In this document: piece after piece, positions 11,651-24,044 of the stretch | How the letters are laid out: each line of letters starts with the position of its first letter | How positions within the stretch are numbered: position 1 is the first letter of the stretch | NCBI GenBank assembly: GCA_025200525.1 | Contig: CM045758.1 | Location: 60,576,649-60,640,648, forward strand | Source: Camellia lanceoleosa | Lineage: Eukaryota > Streptophyta > Magnoliopsida > Ericales > Theaceae | Reading direction: 5' to 3' | Length of the DNA: 64,000 nucleotides | Notes under the pieces: model-generated | Databases searched by the model: none | What the model saw: the letters and a program-made list of their open reading frames with translations, nothing else | What the model was told of the DNA's origin: nothing | Translations under genes and position numbers: made by a program

Positions 11651-13108
11651 TTTAAAGAATGGGTCTTGCTACGTCCCCCTAAAAACACCCCCCTAATCCC
11701 CCTAATTTCCATTTCAAGTAAGAAAAAACTTCAAAAAAAAAAAAACAGTTTCCTAAAAAGGAAATTAGGGGGATTAGGGGAGGGTATTTTAGAGCTACCA
11801 AACATTTCCCTTAAAGAATAATCTGATTAGTCAGCATAACTCCTAGACTTCACGGGCACTAGCGGAGAAGCTGACAGATTAGGCGGGGCGAGGTCTAAGT
11901 TGTTGGGGGGTAATATCTTGCCACTCCATAAATTTATTTGTTTTTTTATTTTATTTTTTCTTTGTGAGATTCTCTTTCTCTATTGTTGGTTTGGTTTGGT
12001 TTTGATTTCGGTTTTAGTGAGATTTATGTGTTTGTTTACAGGTTTGCATAGTAGAGAAGAGTTATTGGTGATGATGGTTGCAATCGAAATATCTATGCCC
12101 ATTATGTGTTAAGGATTTTGATCGGATTTTGTTTTCTTCAATGAAGTTCATAAAATTGAAGCCAAAAAAAAAAAAAAAGGTTTCAAATTTGTTATTTTTT
12201 ATTGTCATTTTATTTTATAGAAAATGTGAAAATTTATTAGGAATTCTAGATTTTACTATAACATTAAATTTTTGTATAACTAGGTAAATTTAAAATTTTT
12301 AAATATTATTGTGCTTTTTATTTTTGTCTTCTTTCTATTCTATTATACCATTACTGCTATTTGTTAGTTTGTTAATTACAATTCAATGAATTGAAAATGA
12401 AAGCTTACTATAACTTTTCATATATATATATATATATTAATTTATTACCGCTATAGTTGTATATAATAGTATAATATATATGGACAATTTCTAAATATAA
12501 TTTTTATTTTTTTATGTGATTAAAATAGTCCATCTTAAAATAGTATATAGAGGAGTTAGATGACTTCTTTTATCCCAAAAAAACCTAATCTATTTCTTTT
12601 TATACTTTGTAATTTTTTAAATTGAAACATATTAGTTGTTTATATTCACAAAACAAAATTGGTAAACACATATCCAAAAGCTGCATATATATATTTTTAA
12701 TAGGTAGAATATTTACAAATGAAAAATGTTTGACACTTAAAAAAACTTTCCATAATCTGACTTATAATAATGTGGTTATAAGTGTCAATTTTTATACAAA
12801 TATGAGAAGATAATTAATTAAATTATACATTCAACCAACCATATACTCAAACTTTCACTATTTCAATATGTTATTTCACTATAATTCCAATTAAGAGAAT
12901 TTTCAACTTGTAATATTTTTTTTTTTTATCAAATTATAATTTGATAGAAACTTAAAAAAGATGAAGCGTTGGAAATTATAGTTTTTTTTTTCCCATCAAA
13001 ATTGATGAAAAAAAAAATTGGAATAAGAATGAAAGTTCTTTTAAAAATTGATAAAAATTTAATAAAAAAGTTAAAGTAATTCATGTTAAAATGAATGAGA
13101 GTCAAAAT
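11651..13108. other. AT-rich spacer, no gene supported
   Basis: Contains short chance open frames only (such as 11900-12112 and 12622-12813), a TA run at about 12421-12438, and A/T tracts with small inverted repeats at 12914-13020. A short duplication around AAAATGAATGAGAGTC (about 13088 and 13133) straddles the start of the gypsy LTR homology. I recognise no function. Confidence 0.55.
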
Positions 13109-15872
13109 CTAGCAAATGCAATGTGAAACAGAAAAATGAATGAGAGTCCAGATTCGACAAATCTTAGAAAATCCATTAATTATTAGAGATGTCAAAAATA
13201 GACTGTATTGTCAGATTTCAGAGTCACCACCTAAATATTTTTGAGAAATTTAGGAAACCCGTGACTCGTGCCAAAGGCTACTTGTCCATCATAACTAAAG
13301 TGTCTCGGCTCAGAAACTTAGGTATGAGAGGGGAAAGTCATGAATTGAGCACCCCACTCATCCGATCAAAGATCGGCCTCTGCTAATCATGATGTGATTT
13401 TTATGTACAATATGTGCTCTTGTTCCGATTATTAATATACTAAACATTGCTATGTAAAACAAACAAGTATAGACCACGTCACTTACTTTGGAATGCTTTG
13501 ATTTCATATTTGTTTGAAAAGAATTTTGAATATGTGTTACTTGAAGGAAAAGTGAGCTCACACGTACACTATTAAAGTCATTCCAACGTAAGCGAAATAG
13601 CCTTCATCCAGAGGCATTCAAAGAAGTATTTCAAATAAGCACGTAGCTTCATAGTAGTATGCTTGACATGGAAACATAAACACATATGTAGTATGCTAAA
13701 GCAAAAATGCTCACCTAGTACTCAACGAAGGAAAACCAAAGAGAAGAATACAGTTAGAAAAATGCATGATCATATATGCAAAATGGCTAATGCAACACAT
13801 ACAAAATATAACTATTAAATTCGGCTACTAATGTGATATATTAAGCAACTTAAAGCATGAGGTAGCGTACATAATCAAGTAGGAAATGGTAAGAGTATTA
13901 TATATGATGAGCCGAATTTTAATGTATGCAAAAATAGATGCAAAGCATGGCAATAATATGAAACGAAAACATGACACTATATGCAACCACGGTAAGTATA
14001 TAAATAAAAGGGAGAAAGCAATTGGGTTAGAACACATACAAATATTACAAGTTGACCCTCGAACAAGAGGGTTCGAATAATTATCCTAATTAACTAACTA
14101 TTACAAACACAATTTAATGAACTAATTAATTAACTATTACAAATTTGAATGGAAGTAACTAATTAATTGCAAATGAATCTAATCTAATGGACTTGAATGG
14201 GAGACAAGGAACCGTATGTGCACAACCGAGAACATCCTCCAGAAACCTCTCTGTTTGCTGCCAAAATCTTCTCTATTTACAGTTAGAAATTTGTTTTGTT
14301 TTGGGCTCAAAATTTGTTCTATTCTATTTTGTTGCAAAATTACCACTGCCGTACAAAATGGGTAGCCGAGCAGCCTAATCAGATGGTTAGCTGTACAGAG
14401 GAATGGCTGGCCAGCAACTATTTCTGGGGAATACCCTACTACAACAGAGCTGAAACAGGGCAAGACAAAATGTTTCCAAGAGATGTTTATCCTCTCTACC
14501 CTTCCGTATCATGAAAATAATCAATGGAGGAGTAGATTTGATTCTCAAATCATCAATCATCGCAAATTTGTTGCGTAATGATCTTAGAAACGATAGGACA
14601 AGAGTTAATAAATGCAACAAAAGACAAACGATACCTCCTCCCTATCATGGAGTTACCTCAAAGAGGGGGTAGACTCGCCTCATGAATCATCGAACATCAC
14701 TAAAAGAATATGTGATGATTCTAGAAGTAACAGATTCAATATAACGTCTGACTGAACCTAACCAAATTTCATTACCTTTTTACCTCTTTTTTACCCCAAT
14801 TTTATTAGCCTTTTTACTTTACCTTCCCATTTTCTTTATCTTTTCTTCATTTTTGTCCAAAGGTGATGATTACGTCCACTAAGTCCAAAACAATAAAGAT
14901 TAGCAAGCATGACTTGACCTGAGAAATGAGCTGCTCGAGTCCTTTTCTACGGGGAAAATTATAAAAGAATAATCAAACCCATTTACGAGCGATAATGAAT
15001 TCGGGGTCAAACCCAAAAAGAGCAATAATGACTAGTCAAACCCAAAAAGAGCTATAATGACTCTGAATCCAAACCCAATAATGAATTATAATGAATCTTT
15101 CCTTTACAATTTCCAAGGGTCTAAATAGAAAATTAGTCCCTTAGAAGTGATGCACCCGAAATAAACAGAAGTATCAAACAAGAGATTGCACTTAACATAA
15201 GCAAGACGTGATGCCCAGATAACGAACCTCCGAAGAGATTAAACCATTTAGCATATGGAGCCATTTTCTTATGCCATGAACGAAAACCTTTTGGTTGATA
15301 CAACTCTTAATCAAAGAATCAAATAAAGGAGGGAGGTTGCAGAGTGCAAATGAAAAGTGGATGATTATAATAACATGAATATACATGAAAGCTTTAAATT
15401 AAAAAAAATAAAAAATAAAAAGAAAGAAAAAGACCATCAACTCAAATGGATTGGAAGCTATGGCCTATACACCAAATCTATGAGGACTTACAACAACACA
15501 ACTATAATATTCAAAGCATAAATTAAATAAACACATTAAACAGCCCCTAAACTTAAAAAACAGCAGCCAAAATCAAAAGAACCAAAGTAGAAAAGGTAAA
15601 GCAACAAGCTATAGAACAAGGCCTAAGGAAGGGTGGCTAATCCCTCATCCTTTTATGACTTTAAATCACATATTTCAGGCCTCAAAACACTCTGAAAACA
15701 GCAACTAAATACAAGGAAAAGAGATAGAAAAGATGGTGAAAGAGTTCAAAATTCACCTCTTGAAAGAGATGATGAGCGCCATAGTTTACAAACCACAAAC
15801 TAGGCACTCTCAAGGAGTTGAAATTGTATTCAAAAATCTCAACAAAAGCTTCAAGTTCAAGCTTCAACAAAA
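13109..15872 (-). repeat. Outer element 3' LTR, truncated at both ends
   Basis: This block aligns with the right LTR (52593-53361 joined to 57857-59795). Shared landmarks include AAATTTAGGAAAC, GATCAAAGATCGGCCTCT, ATGAGCCGAATTTTAATG and GATGGTGAAAGAGTTC. About 95 bp that should end the LTR (52499-52592 in the other copy) are missing at the left. At the right, homology stops near 15872, about 470 bp short of the LTR start, where the antisense gene A sequence begins. The promoter part (U3) is therefore lost. This LTR has no solo-LTR insertion, which makes it the reference for the uninterrupted target sequence. Confidence 0.8.
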
Positions 15873-17545
15873 GTTGCGAGTCCGCTTATACAACTGGGGT
15901 GGCACTGGCCTTGCCACTCTATATGGATATATGAGCTTTGGTTCCCGCGAAAAGGGAAACATGGTCGGCGGCTACTGGAGAGCCAGTAAGGTATGTTCTG
16001 CACTTTCATTTTAACTTCTATTGTAATCCATGCTTTTTGCTTTGCATTTTTTGCTTGTATTTTGGTCTCTGTCTATGTTTCTGTCTTTGCCTGTCGACTC
16101 ACAAACTGTCCTCTTCTTGCAGCTCTGGGTATATGCCTACTTCCCCGTTCTTGCCTTTATTCCAAGAGATGAGGTGGAGGCAGCTGCGTCTCACTCCAGG
16201 TGATACGATGACAGGTGCTATCCTCGGCGTCCCAGTGTTACTACCTTTGTCTACCACCGTCGATTCTTCGATACAGTGACAGCGCGCGAGGTAACCTGAA
16301 ACTCATACCCATTCCATTCCATTTCTATTGCTTTCATTTCATTTTTTGACAACTAACAACAACTGACAAATGTCAATTCTCTATTTGCAGGTTACGTGGC
16401 AGCTATGGGTGGTCATGCCCGCCGAGATGAGGAGATGAGTATGCTGGGTCCAGGGATACCTCCCGGTTATGAATCTTGCCGGAGGGTCCCTTTTGCAGAA
16501 CCTGGTACTTGGGAGAGCATTTCATGCGCCAGACCTTGGGCCTACCCTGAGGACCGCCGATAGTCTTCCTGTCGAGGCTATCGTCCAGTTCATGGCGGGA
16601 CAAGACGCTAATCTCTTCTAGGGAATTGGGGACTACACCGATTTCATCTGGACCCACTTCATGCAACTACTGACCAGAGATCGCGTAGGTGGCGCTGGAA
16701 TTATATTCGCTTCTAGAGGTGCTGGTGCGGCTGAGCCTGATGTTGGAGGGGCTGGCCCCACCTTTCATGTAGCCAGTCTTCCCGTAATCCCGACCACAAT
16801 CACTTATTGGCAGCCAAATGGGCCAACCCACTAGATTCCGATTGAGTATCAGGAGGAGTGTTAATACGTCAAGGACCCCGACGTGCAGCAAGTATGCACT
16901 TTGTCTTGCAATTTGTATTTCATATTTCCTTTTCTGTATAGTGATGTTTAAACTCGCTTGTAGGTGACAGTGGGTTACGTGGATGGCCTTCTTTAGTTTG
17001 TCGAATTTTTGGTCCAGATGGTATGGAGGAGGGAGGCCCTGCTTGTCTACCACGGTCATCAAGTACCTTATTTTTCTCATCTAACATGCACTGATTTCCT
17101 TTTTCGATATTCATATTGTTTCTGCACCACACCAAATTGTTCTGATATTCTGTGTCTTGCAAACTCTTTTCAGCTTCCGCTTGCACCAGCGGCACCTGTG
17201 GCACCCCCTCCAGCTGCGAAGAGGGGAGACAGACAGTCTCCTGCACACGGTAGGCGTAAGGACAGATGTAGAGGTAGGGGCAGAGGTGCCTGGAGCCTGA
17301 GTCAGAGTTGAGACAACGAATCTCGAGTGCAGGGGGATTCTTCGTTTGTGGAGAAAACCTTGACTAGCAAGGACACTAAGACCAGAAACACTGAAGAGAT
17401 CGCTAGTAAGCGCTCCAAGTCCGAGAATAGGGATAATGATTCCGGCTCAGAGTCACAATCTTCTAGTGAGAGCGGTACTGATGGTGACAACAATCTTGAG
17501 TCTTGTCCTCGAAAGAGGACGAAGAGGTCTTTCCGATGCACTTGA
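15873..17545 (+). pseudogene. Outer gene A: plant mobile domain (PMD) antisense gene, 5'-truncated
   Basis: The exon order parallels inner gene A. The first remaining exon (to 15990) has the PMD signature WGGTGLATLYGYM and ends in GGYWRASK before a GTATG donor. The next exon, 16123-16290, begins LWVYAYF. Further exons are 16391-16891 (VTWQLW...), one from 16964, and a basic/acidic tail at about 17174-17545. Splice signals (CTTGCAG, TTTGCAG, CTTTTCAG) are kept. Stops interrupt the frames (for example after AEMRR and NLF). The N-terminal exons are gone: the gene starts at a deletion junction with the LTR near 15872. It lies antisense to the retrotransposon genes. Confidence 0.6.
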
Positions 17546-17982
17546 CCTAGCAGATGCTAATTTTGGACTCCTCTTTTTTCTTTTCTTTTGCTTTGTAGTA
17601 CCTAAATTGTATAGCTTCAGACAGGTTCTTTACTTTTTGCTTTTGAAAGCTTGTTTTTCTTTTTTGTAAAAACTATAATCGGGGCCAAACCCTACAGTTT
17701 ATAAAATAAGGAATTTTTGTTTTGTATAGCATCTTGAGAATGGCACAACACTAGCATAAAAAATGATTGTATTGAAATTTGAAATTGAGAATGATCACAA
17801 TTGAATGAGTTCATAATCGGATACTGAGCCTACAATTGACCAAAATACAAACAACGACTCAACAAAGGAAAAACAAAGTAAAAACAACTTAAGTACACCT
17901 ATTCACACTTGCCAAAAACAAAAGACTCAAGATAAAGCTTAAAAGCATAGAGGGTAAACATAACACTATTGCTAAACTATTT
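17546..17982. other. Spacer between outer antisense genes A and B
   Basis: AT-rich sequence after the A gene. It contains no supported open frame and leads into the GGCCGGC promoter cluster of gene B. Confidence 0.5.
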
Positions 17983-18102
17983 GGTCGGCATACTTGGCCG
18001 GATGGCCAATAAAAGGTACGGCCGGCTGGATAGGTGGCTGGCCGGCCAAGACTTGTGGCTAGACAGCTGTCAACCACTCACACAACCTTATCTTCTATAA
18101 AG
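17983..18102 (+). promoter_or_regulatory. Candidate promoter of outer gene B: GGCCGGC cluster plus TATA box
   Basis: Repeated motifs TTGGCCGGATGGCC, TACGGCCGGCTGG and TGGCTGGCCGGCCAAG lie at 17983-18068. A clean TATA box (CTATAAAGG, 18095-18103) follows after about 28 bases, and the gene B frame begins about 110 bases later. The TATA context CTTATCTTCTATA matches the inner gene B copy (CTTATCTTCTATATGAG on its own strand). Promoter activity is inferred from this layout. Confidence 0.5.
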
Positions 18103-18214
18103 GTCTTCTCTTGTTTTTTCTTCGACAAAACCCTATCTTTTCTGCTAGCTTTCCCTGAAAATTGAGATTTTCCTTGTGGAGAAGCTCAACGATTGAACGG
18201 CCATTTTAGACGGC

Positions 18215-19438
18215 ATGAAAAAAATGAATTTCAGTGGTTTCGGCATAAACGCTCTTTTTACTTTGAGCCATACTTCGCTTTATTTTCCATTCCTCCATGC
18301 TGCTGCCCATTGTTGGGACCCAGTTACTCATGTGTTTCCCTTCAGATCACAAGAGATGTATCCCACTCTTGAGGAGTTTCAAGCATTAATGGAGTCTAGG
18401 CATAACGAAGAAATTATGCCTCAACCCCTTTTTGGCCATGCACGAGCTCTTGAATGAATGTGTGGCCTCTCTTTCAATGAGGCCAAGTCTTTGGCTCATG
18501 ATGGGGAGTTAAACATTCTTGGCTTGATTTGCCGTTTCTCCGACATCAGAAATAGGTGCAATCTTCTTTGGCAAGGTTATCGCCAACATGCTCTCTGCAT
18601 ATGCTTGCTTGCCTATTATCTTCTTGCCCTTAGTGGTAGTGGAGTTAGCATCCGACTAATTGAAGTGGCTCAACGCCTCAAGGAGGGCCAAAGCTGTATA
18701 AGCTTGGCACTGGCCGAAACCTTGGTGGGTTTGGATGCTTTCCACGGGCAAGAGACTTCTCAGTTTGAGGGAAGTCCACTACTTCCCCAGGTATCATTTC
18801 CCACCCTTTCTTATTTATGATTTCTCACATCACTGTGGCACTCACTATCTATTTTCTCTTAAAGCCCTTTTCTTACTTTTTCTCTCAACACACATCCTTA
18901 TATTTTTTAATCTCTCTTATTTTTTATCCTTTCCCAGGTGTGGTTGATGGATAAGCTGAAGGTCATGGACCCTTGCCCTGAGTATTCAGCCAGATCCTAC
19001 TTCTTTCGCGCGCAGCTAGTGAGCTTTTCCACAGAGGGATTGTGGTGTGACTGGATGTGCAGCAGATCCGCGACTGACATCGCTTGGCGATGCCCCTGGC
19101 TTAACTTATCTGAGATGAGCTATAGCATGTCCCGCCAGCTGGGGATACAATTGATTGGCCTTACACACTGTGTTTTCTACTTCCCATTCTGGTTCAAACG
19201 CCAGTTTGGACGTGATCAGACTCGTCTAGATGAGGTGGTGGAATATCCAGTTTCATTTCCAGTCTGTGCTTCGCACCTGGCTCGATACGTCGCCACTTGG
19301 AGGATGAGAGAGCTTTTGGCCCCTATTGCCAGCTTCATTTGTGCCCTTTCTGGTGAGTGCTTGGCTTGGCTTGAGGATGAGACACAGGTTAGGCCATCCT
19401 TGGCGGCAGAGAATTTTGCGAGTACAAGCAGGATGTAG
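18215..19438 (+). pseudogene. Outer gene B: PMD-like antisense gene, two exons, one internal stop
   Basis: Exon 1 (about 18215-18789) contains the PMD-like segment CWDPVTHVFPFRSQEM followed by YPTLEEFQALMES. Exon 2 (18938 or 18939-19438) begins with VWLMDKLKVMDPCP and holds the segment WRCPWLNLSEMSYSMSRQ. The intron begins GTATCA and ends TTTCCCAG. Exon 1 has a TGA at 18455-18457, where the inner copy has an Arg codon. Upstream of 18215 the homologous frame is also closed. It parallels inner gene B almost residue for residue, so it is a diverged sibling. It lies antisense to the outer retrotransposon. Confidence 0.65.
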
Positions 19439-20136
19439 AGGACCACTGCCTGACTTATCTGTGCCCCTAGTTTATTGCTTTGACTTTTCTTTTCAAGTTT
19501 TATGATGTAAAAGCAACTTTGATTTAACTTGAGAGTTAGAGGGTGTACTTGTGTTGAAATCATGTAATTAAAGTTGTGAGTACTGAAAATTTCCTTCTTG
19601 GTCCAAAGAATGGTTTGTGTTGCAAAAAGTACAATTTTAACAAAATCAACATCATTAAAATCTTCCAGAAACAAATTTCGTAAACGGTCATTACTTGACA
19701 CATATGGAATCAATCCTCAAGATGTACAGTCCTGAATTAAGAAGATCATAACTGCCCACAAATGTATTCACCTTTACTATTGTTCTGTCCCTTGCTTCAT
19801 CTTACAATTGGATTTTCTGTTAGATGGAGATAAAACAATCAAGCCGACAGATGGTGAGATGGACCAATCAAACAATGGATAGGACAATTGAGTTAAAAAT
19901 GATTATAGCCAAACTTCGAGATGAAGTTACCTACGTATCCCAAATATGGGAATCAGGCCTTACGTAGTTTGGTTAAGGTTCACTCGGGAATTAAAACTCT
20001 CATTTTGCGCTTTAACTTTTGCCAAAACTGCCTTTTGGGTTTCAACTTTGTGAGCTCTATTTTTCTTTATTTCTAATTTTTCATGCTCTAATTTTTGCCT
20101 AGGTCGTCATTTCGGGTTTTTGGCCTAGCGAGCCTC
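19439..20136. other. Outer element spacer between gene B and the end of integrase
   Basis: Non-coding on both strands. On the minus strand 20135-20060 reads GGCTCGCTAGGCC...GACGACCTAGGC, a block conserved after integrase in the inner element (36136-36180), followed by a second related copy. Confidence 0.6.
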
Positions 20137-21480
20137 TCAAGGATAGTATTTCTTCAACTTGTCCATATTGACTGGTTGCGAGAACTCCAAGCCATTTAAA
20201 TCCATGAGGATAATTGCTCCTCCTGACTAGATAGATTTGATGATGTAGGGACCAATCCAATTGGGTCGGAACTTGCCCCTAGGGTCATAAATGGGAGCTC
20301 GGTTGTCTTTAAGCACCATATCTCTTTCTTTCAGGTATCTGGATTTGACTTTCTTGTTGAAGGCCTTGGCGATTCTACGCTGATATCCCTGAATGTGATA
20401 CAATACCTTCAACCTCCTCTTATCAAACAACATCAATTCTTCAAACCTGTTCTGCTGCCAATCCACCTCTGCTATCTAACACTCGGCCATAATTCTCAGC
20501 AACAGTACTTTAATCTCAATCGGCAAAACAACTTCCATCCCATATAACAAAGAGTAGGGGGTTGCCCCTATAGATGTTCGGATTGACATTCTATAACCCT
20601 AGAGTGCAAAAGGCAGTTTATTTGGTTAGTCCTTGTAGGCTTCCACCATTTTTTGTAGAACGTTCTTGATATTCTTGTTTGCAGCCTTAACGGCTCCATT
20701 GGTTTGTGGCCTATATGTTGATGACTTGTGAAAAGCCACGTTGTATTTCTCAAGCAAATCTACCACCTCCTTCTTGAAGTGTGAGCCGTTGTCCAAGATT
20801 ATCTCATTTGGCACTCTATACCTATAGATAATGTTATTCTTGATAAACTTGGCCACATGCGATGCTTTTAACACAAAATCTGACTATGCCTCCACCCACT
20901 TGGTAAAATAGCCAAGCGCCACTAAAATGAACTCATGTTCATTCGAACCCTTTGGTGAGACTTCTCTAATGACGTCGATTCCCCAAATTGAGAAAGGCCA
21001 TGGTGAAGTCATATTGTAAAGCTTTGACAGTGGGATATTCATGCGATTAGCATGGATTTGACATTTGTGGCATCGCCGAACAAAGTTGGTACAATTATCC
21101 TCCATGGTTAGCCAATAATAGCCTTGCATGAGGATTTTCCTGGCTAGCATCACACCATTCATGTGTGCTCCACACTCTCCTCTGTGGATGGCCTCCATGA
21201 GATGTTTTGACTTTTCCTTTTTGACGCAGAGCTTGTGCATTCCCAAATGCCCTCTTTTGTACAACATTCCTCCGCATATGAGGAAGTGGACAGCTAGACG
21301 CCGTATTCCTCGTTTATCCTTGGCACTTGCCCTTGGTGGGTACACATCCTTCTCCATAAAATTCCAAATTTCATAATACCAGGGGCTCTTGTCCTGAACT
21401 TCGTCTATTGCATCTATTATCTCATAAGCAAGCGTATACTTTTGTTCAATGATAATCGGACGCATCTTAACCCTAAGCGG
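20137..21480 (-). pseudogene. pol: Outer integrase
   Basis: The HHCC zinc-binding part is visible (IHRGECGAHMNGV ... CHKCQIHANRMN, about 21200-21050). The core follows with WGIDVIREV (first Asp), IILDNGSHF (second Asp kept) and GAVKAANKN, where the catalytic Glu has become Lys (codon 20688-20686). The C-terminal part ends GPYIIKSI and, after a stop, KYYP-like sequence at 20137. No chromodomain is visible. In-frame stops occur after YFTKWVEA, EAYKD and MAEC. It would not be active. Confidence 0.8.
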
Positions 21481-21870
21481 TATGTCTACCATAGAGGATA
21501 GAGTTGTTAGTGCATCAGCAAACTGATTGTTCTTTCTTAATAAGTATGTGAATGTCAATTTTTCAAACCTTGGAATCAGAATGTCCAGGGTCTGGTGATA
21601 AAATTTCATTTTCTCTTCTTTGACCTTCCAATCTCCATTGGCTTGAGAAACAACCAAGTTTGAGTCTTTGATGACGTCCAACTTTATTGCCCCTAGTTTT
21701 AGGGCAGCTTCTAATCCAGCAATACACGCCTTATACTTTGCTTCGTTGTTGGATACTTTGAACCAGAGTTTGAAAGCTAGGGGTATATGGGACGCATCGG
21801 GTGCAATAAGCAACACGCCTATCCTATAACCATATTGATTAGCTGCTCCATCAAAGTACATTTTCCACAT
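21481..21870 (-). pseudogene. pol: Outer archaeal-type RNase H (second RNase H)
   Basis: The frame MWKMYFDGAANQYGYRIG starts at 21870. The four expected acidic residues can be placed: Asp in YFDGA, Glu in NNEAKY, Asp in KDSNLVV and Asp in QFADAL. This extra RNase H between the standard RNase H and integrase is the hallmark of the Tat lineage. A stop (after KILQVE) separates it from the upstream RNase H, but the frame then runs on through most of integrase to 20884. Confidence 0.75.
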
Positions 21871-21873
21871 ATC

Positions 21874-22330
21874 CTATTCTACTTGCAAAATTTTGTCATC
21901 TGGGAATAAGTACTCTACTACTTCATCTTCTTTCACTAGGTGGCCTGCCAGAAATTCAGCCACAGCTCTCCCTTTAAACGACTTACGAGTGACATACTTA
22001 AGGTTGAATTCGGAGAGAAGAAGCAACCAACGAGCTAGCCTACCTGTAAATGCCAATTTCTTAAAGAGATATTTAATGGGATCAAATCTCGAAACCAGAA
22101 TTACGGAGTGGGCTAACAGGTAGTGTCTCAACATCCTAGTGGTCCAAACCAAAGCTAAGCAAGCCTTCTCCAAAGGAGTGTAACGAGTCTCATAATCCAA
22201 CATCTTCTTGCTCAGATAGTAAATGGTCTTTTCCACCTTAGCTTCTAATTCTTGTGCTAATATGCATCCTATGGTTGGCTCTGTCACTAATACATACATA
22301 ATCAGAAGCGACAATACAGACGGATTCTAA
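21874..22330 (-). pseudogene. pol: Outer reverse-transcriptase-linked RNase H
   Basis: Contains TIYYLSKKMLDYETRY, the typical gypsy RNase H segment, followed by ACLALVWTTRMLRHYL and FDPIKYLFKKLAF. The upstream connection to RT has stops and lost bases (about 22330-22460). No active enzyme can be expected without repair. Confidence 0.75.
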
Positions 22331-23621
22331 AGGTACTACTTGACTTGCTCAAAAGCGAACTGACATCGATCATCCCATCAGAATTTCTTTCCCTTTTTCA
22401 AGAGACCAAATAGTGGTTCACAAGTCAAGGTTAATTTAGAGATAAGTCGTCTTATGAATTACACCTTTCCCAAAAAGCCACGCACTTCATTTTTAGGCCT
22501 TGGTGGTGACATTTCTAACATGGCCTTGATCTTGAATGGATCTACTCCAATTCCCCTCTGTGTAATCTGAAAACCTAACATTTTCCCCGTAGTCACCTGA
22601 AAAGTACATTTATGTGGGTTCAACCTCAGTTTGTGCTCCCTAATTCGTTCGAAGAACTTCTCCAGCGTGATGTAATGGTCTTCTCGCTCTTTGAATTTTA
22701 CAATCATGTCATCCACATAGACCTCGACTTCTTTATGCATCATATTGTGCAGGATTATGGTTGCAGCCCTATGATATGTAGCCCTAGTGTTCTTCAGCCC
22801 AAATGGCATAACCTTGTAACAGTAGGTACCCCACGGCGTGGTGAACGCAGTCTTTTCTCTGTCCTCAAATGCCATCAAGATTTGGTTGTACCCTTAAAAC
22901 CCATCCATGAACGATAACAACGCATGACCAGCGATGAAGTCTACCAATTCATCAATGTGTGGCAACGGAAAGTCGTCCTTCGGACTAGCCTTATTCATAT
23001 CCCTAAAGTCGACACAAACTTTGATTCTGTCGTCTTTCTTCGGAACCGGAACAATGTTGACCAATCAAGTCAGATATTTAGATACCATCAAGAATCCGAC
23101 GTTGATTTGCTTAGTGACTTCCTCTTTAATTTTCAGTGCCCAATCTAGATGAACCCTGCGGAGTTTCTCCTTCACTAGTTGGGCCTCGGGGTTGAGAGGG
23201 ATCCTGTGTTGTACAATCTCAAGATTGATTCCAGGCATGTTTTCATTTGACCACGCAAAAACATCTTTTAATTCTTTTAATAAAGCAATTAAACGCTCGC
23301 GTTCCTCTGAAGACAACGTGGATCCCAATCTAGACTAAGCGTAGATCCTTTTTAGTATCGACATTAATTGCAATGATCTCATATATGTAAGGCTTAGCAT
23401 GCCTCTCCTCCTCTTGGTCAATCAAATTCTTCAAAGCCCAAGAAATTTCTTCCTCTTTGTTTAAGTCAAAATTTTGAAAATCAATATCAACGCAACAAAC
23501 TAAAGGCACAGAGAAGTAAGTGAAGTCTACTGCATTTCCATTAATAAAGTTAAGATCCTCTATTACAGTTGACTCAAAAGAAAAACTAATAGAAGACCTC
23601 GACAGGACTTTGGTACTCGGG
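22331..23621 (-). pseudogene. pol: Outer reverse transcriptase and its N-terminal linker
   Basis: The order is an acidic linker (DFQNFDLNKEEEISWALK), SSEERERLIALLKELKDVFAW, CVDFRDMNKASP, LPHIDELVDF, the active-site motif YVDDMIVK (intact Asp pair, about 22720-22697), and GFQITQRGI with LNPHKC. Stops include a TAA at 22896-22894 inside MDGF*GYNQI, a TAG near 23330, and several after 22460. The reading continues from GDSNP in the protease region, across the point where the inner element inserted (23621/47707). Confidence 0.8.
23617..23621. repeat. Target-site duplication of inner element, left copy (TCGGG)
   Basis: The right copy at 47707-47711 reads TCAAG. The two differ by two G-to-A changes, as expected for an old duplication in methylated DNA. 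Joining the flanks restores the outer pol reading frame (GDSNP followed by STKVLSRS), which independently supports this insertion point. Confidence 0.6.
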
Positions 23622-23815
23622 TGTAGACACCCCATTTTTGACCGTCCTCAAGACTTGGATATGCTTGCAGGAACATCCAGTGACAAGTTCGATTACTCGT
23701 CGAGTACTCAAATTTCACGACAGAACGTCACAGGTTTGAGCTTTCCAAACCCTGTATCCTTTCTGCTCCATTTTTGGACCATGTGTTGGTCCTTTCAGCA
23801 TGCTTATCATGCTGC

Positions 23816-23926
23816 ACTGCCGGCCACTTTTTGGCACTGCCGACCATGCATTTATCCCTACCGACCATTGATGAAGCCTGCCGGCCATCAATAAGGCACT
23901 GTCGGCCACCACTAATGGCCGGCAGA
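23816..23926 (+). promoter_or_regulatory. GGCCGGC motif cluster in U3 of inner 5' LTR, with hairpin
   Basis: Units such as CTGCCGGCCA, CTGTCGGCCA and TGGCCGGCAG are packed here about 110 bases before the TATA box. CTGTCGGCCA (23899-23908) and TGGCCGGCAG (23916-23925) form a 10-bp inverted repeat with a 7-base loop and a single mismatched (G-T) pair. The 3' LTR keeps the arrangement at 43766-43854. A role in transcription is inferred. Confidence 0.5.
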
Positions 23927-24037
23927 ACACCTTGTCTCAGCAGATTTTGTGCTAGATGTTTTGAGCCAGTTGGTTTTCACTATGGAGGGATGAAGCCCAT
24001 TTCAAGCTTGTTTAACAAGATTTGCATTGCATGCCTC

Positions 24038-24044
24038 TATATAA
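24038..24044 (+). promoter_or_regulatory. TATA box of inner 5' LTR
   Basis: CTCTATATAAGGGGAGGC is a strong plant TATA context. It is conserved in the 3' LTR (43986-43992). Transcription would start about 30 bases downstream, near 24075, giving the boundary between U3 and R. Confidence 0.65.

Noticed and set aside
14179..14620. Open frames on both strands in the truncated outer LTR
   Set aside because: The sequence is LTR, repeated at 58150-58560 with the frames not conserved.
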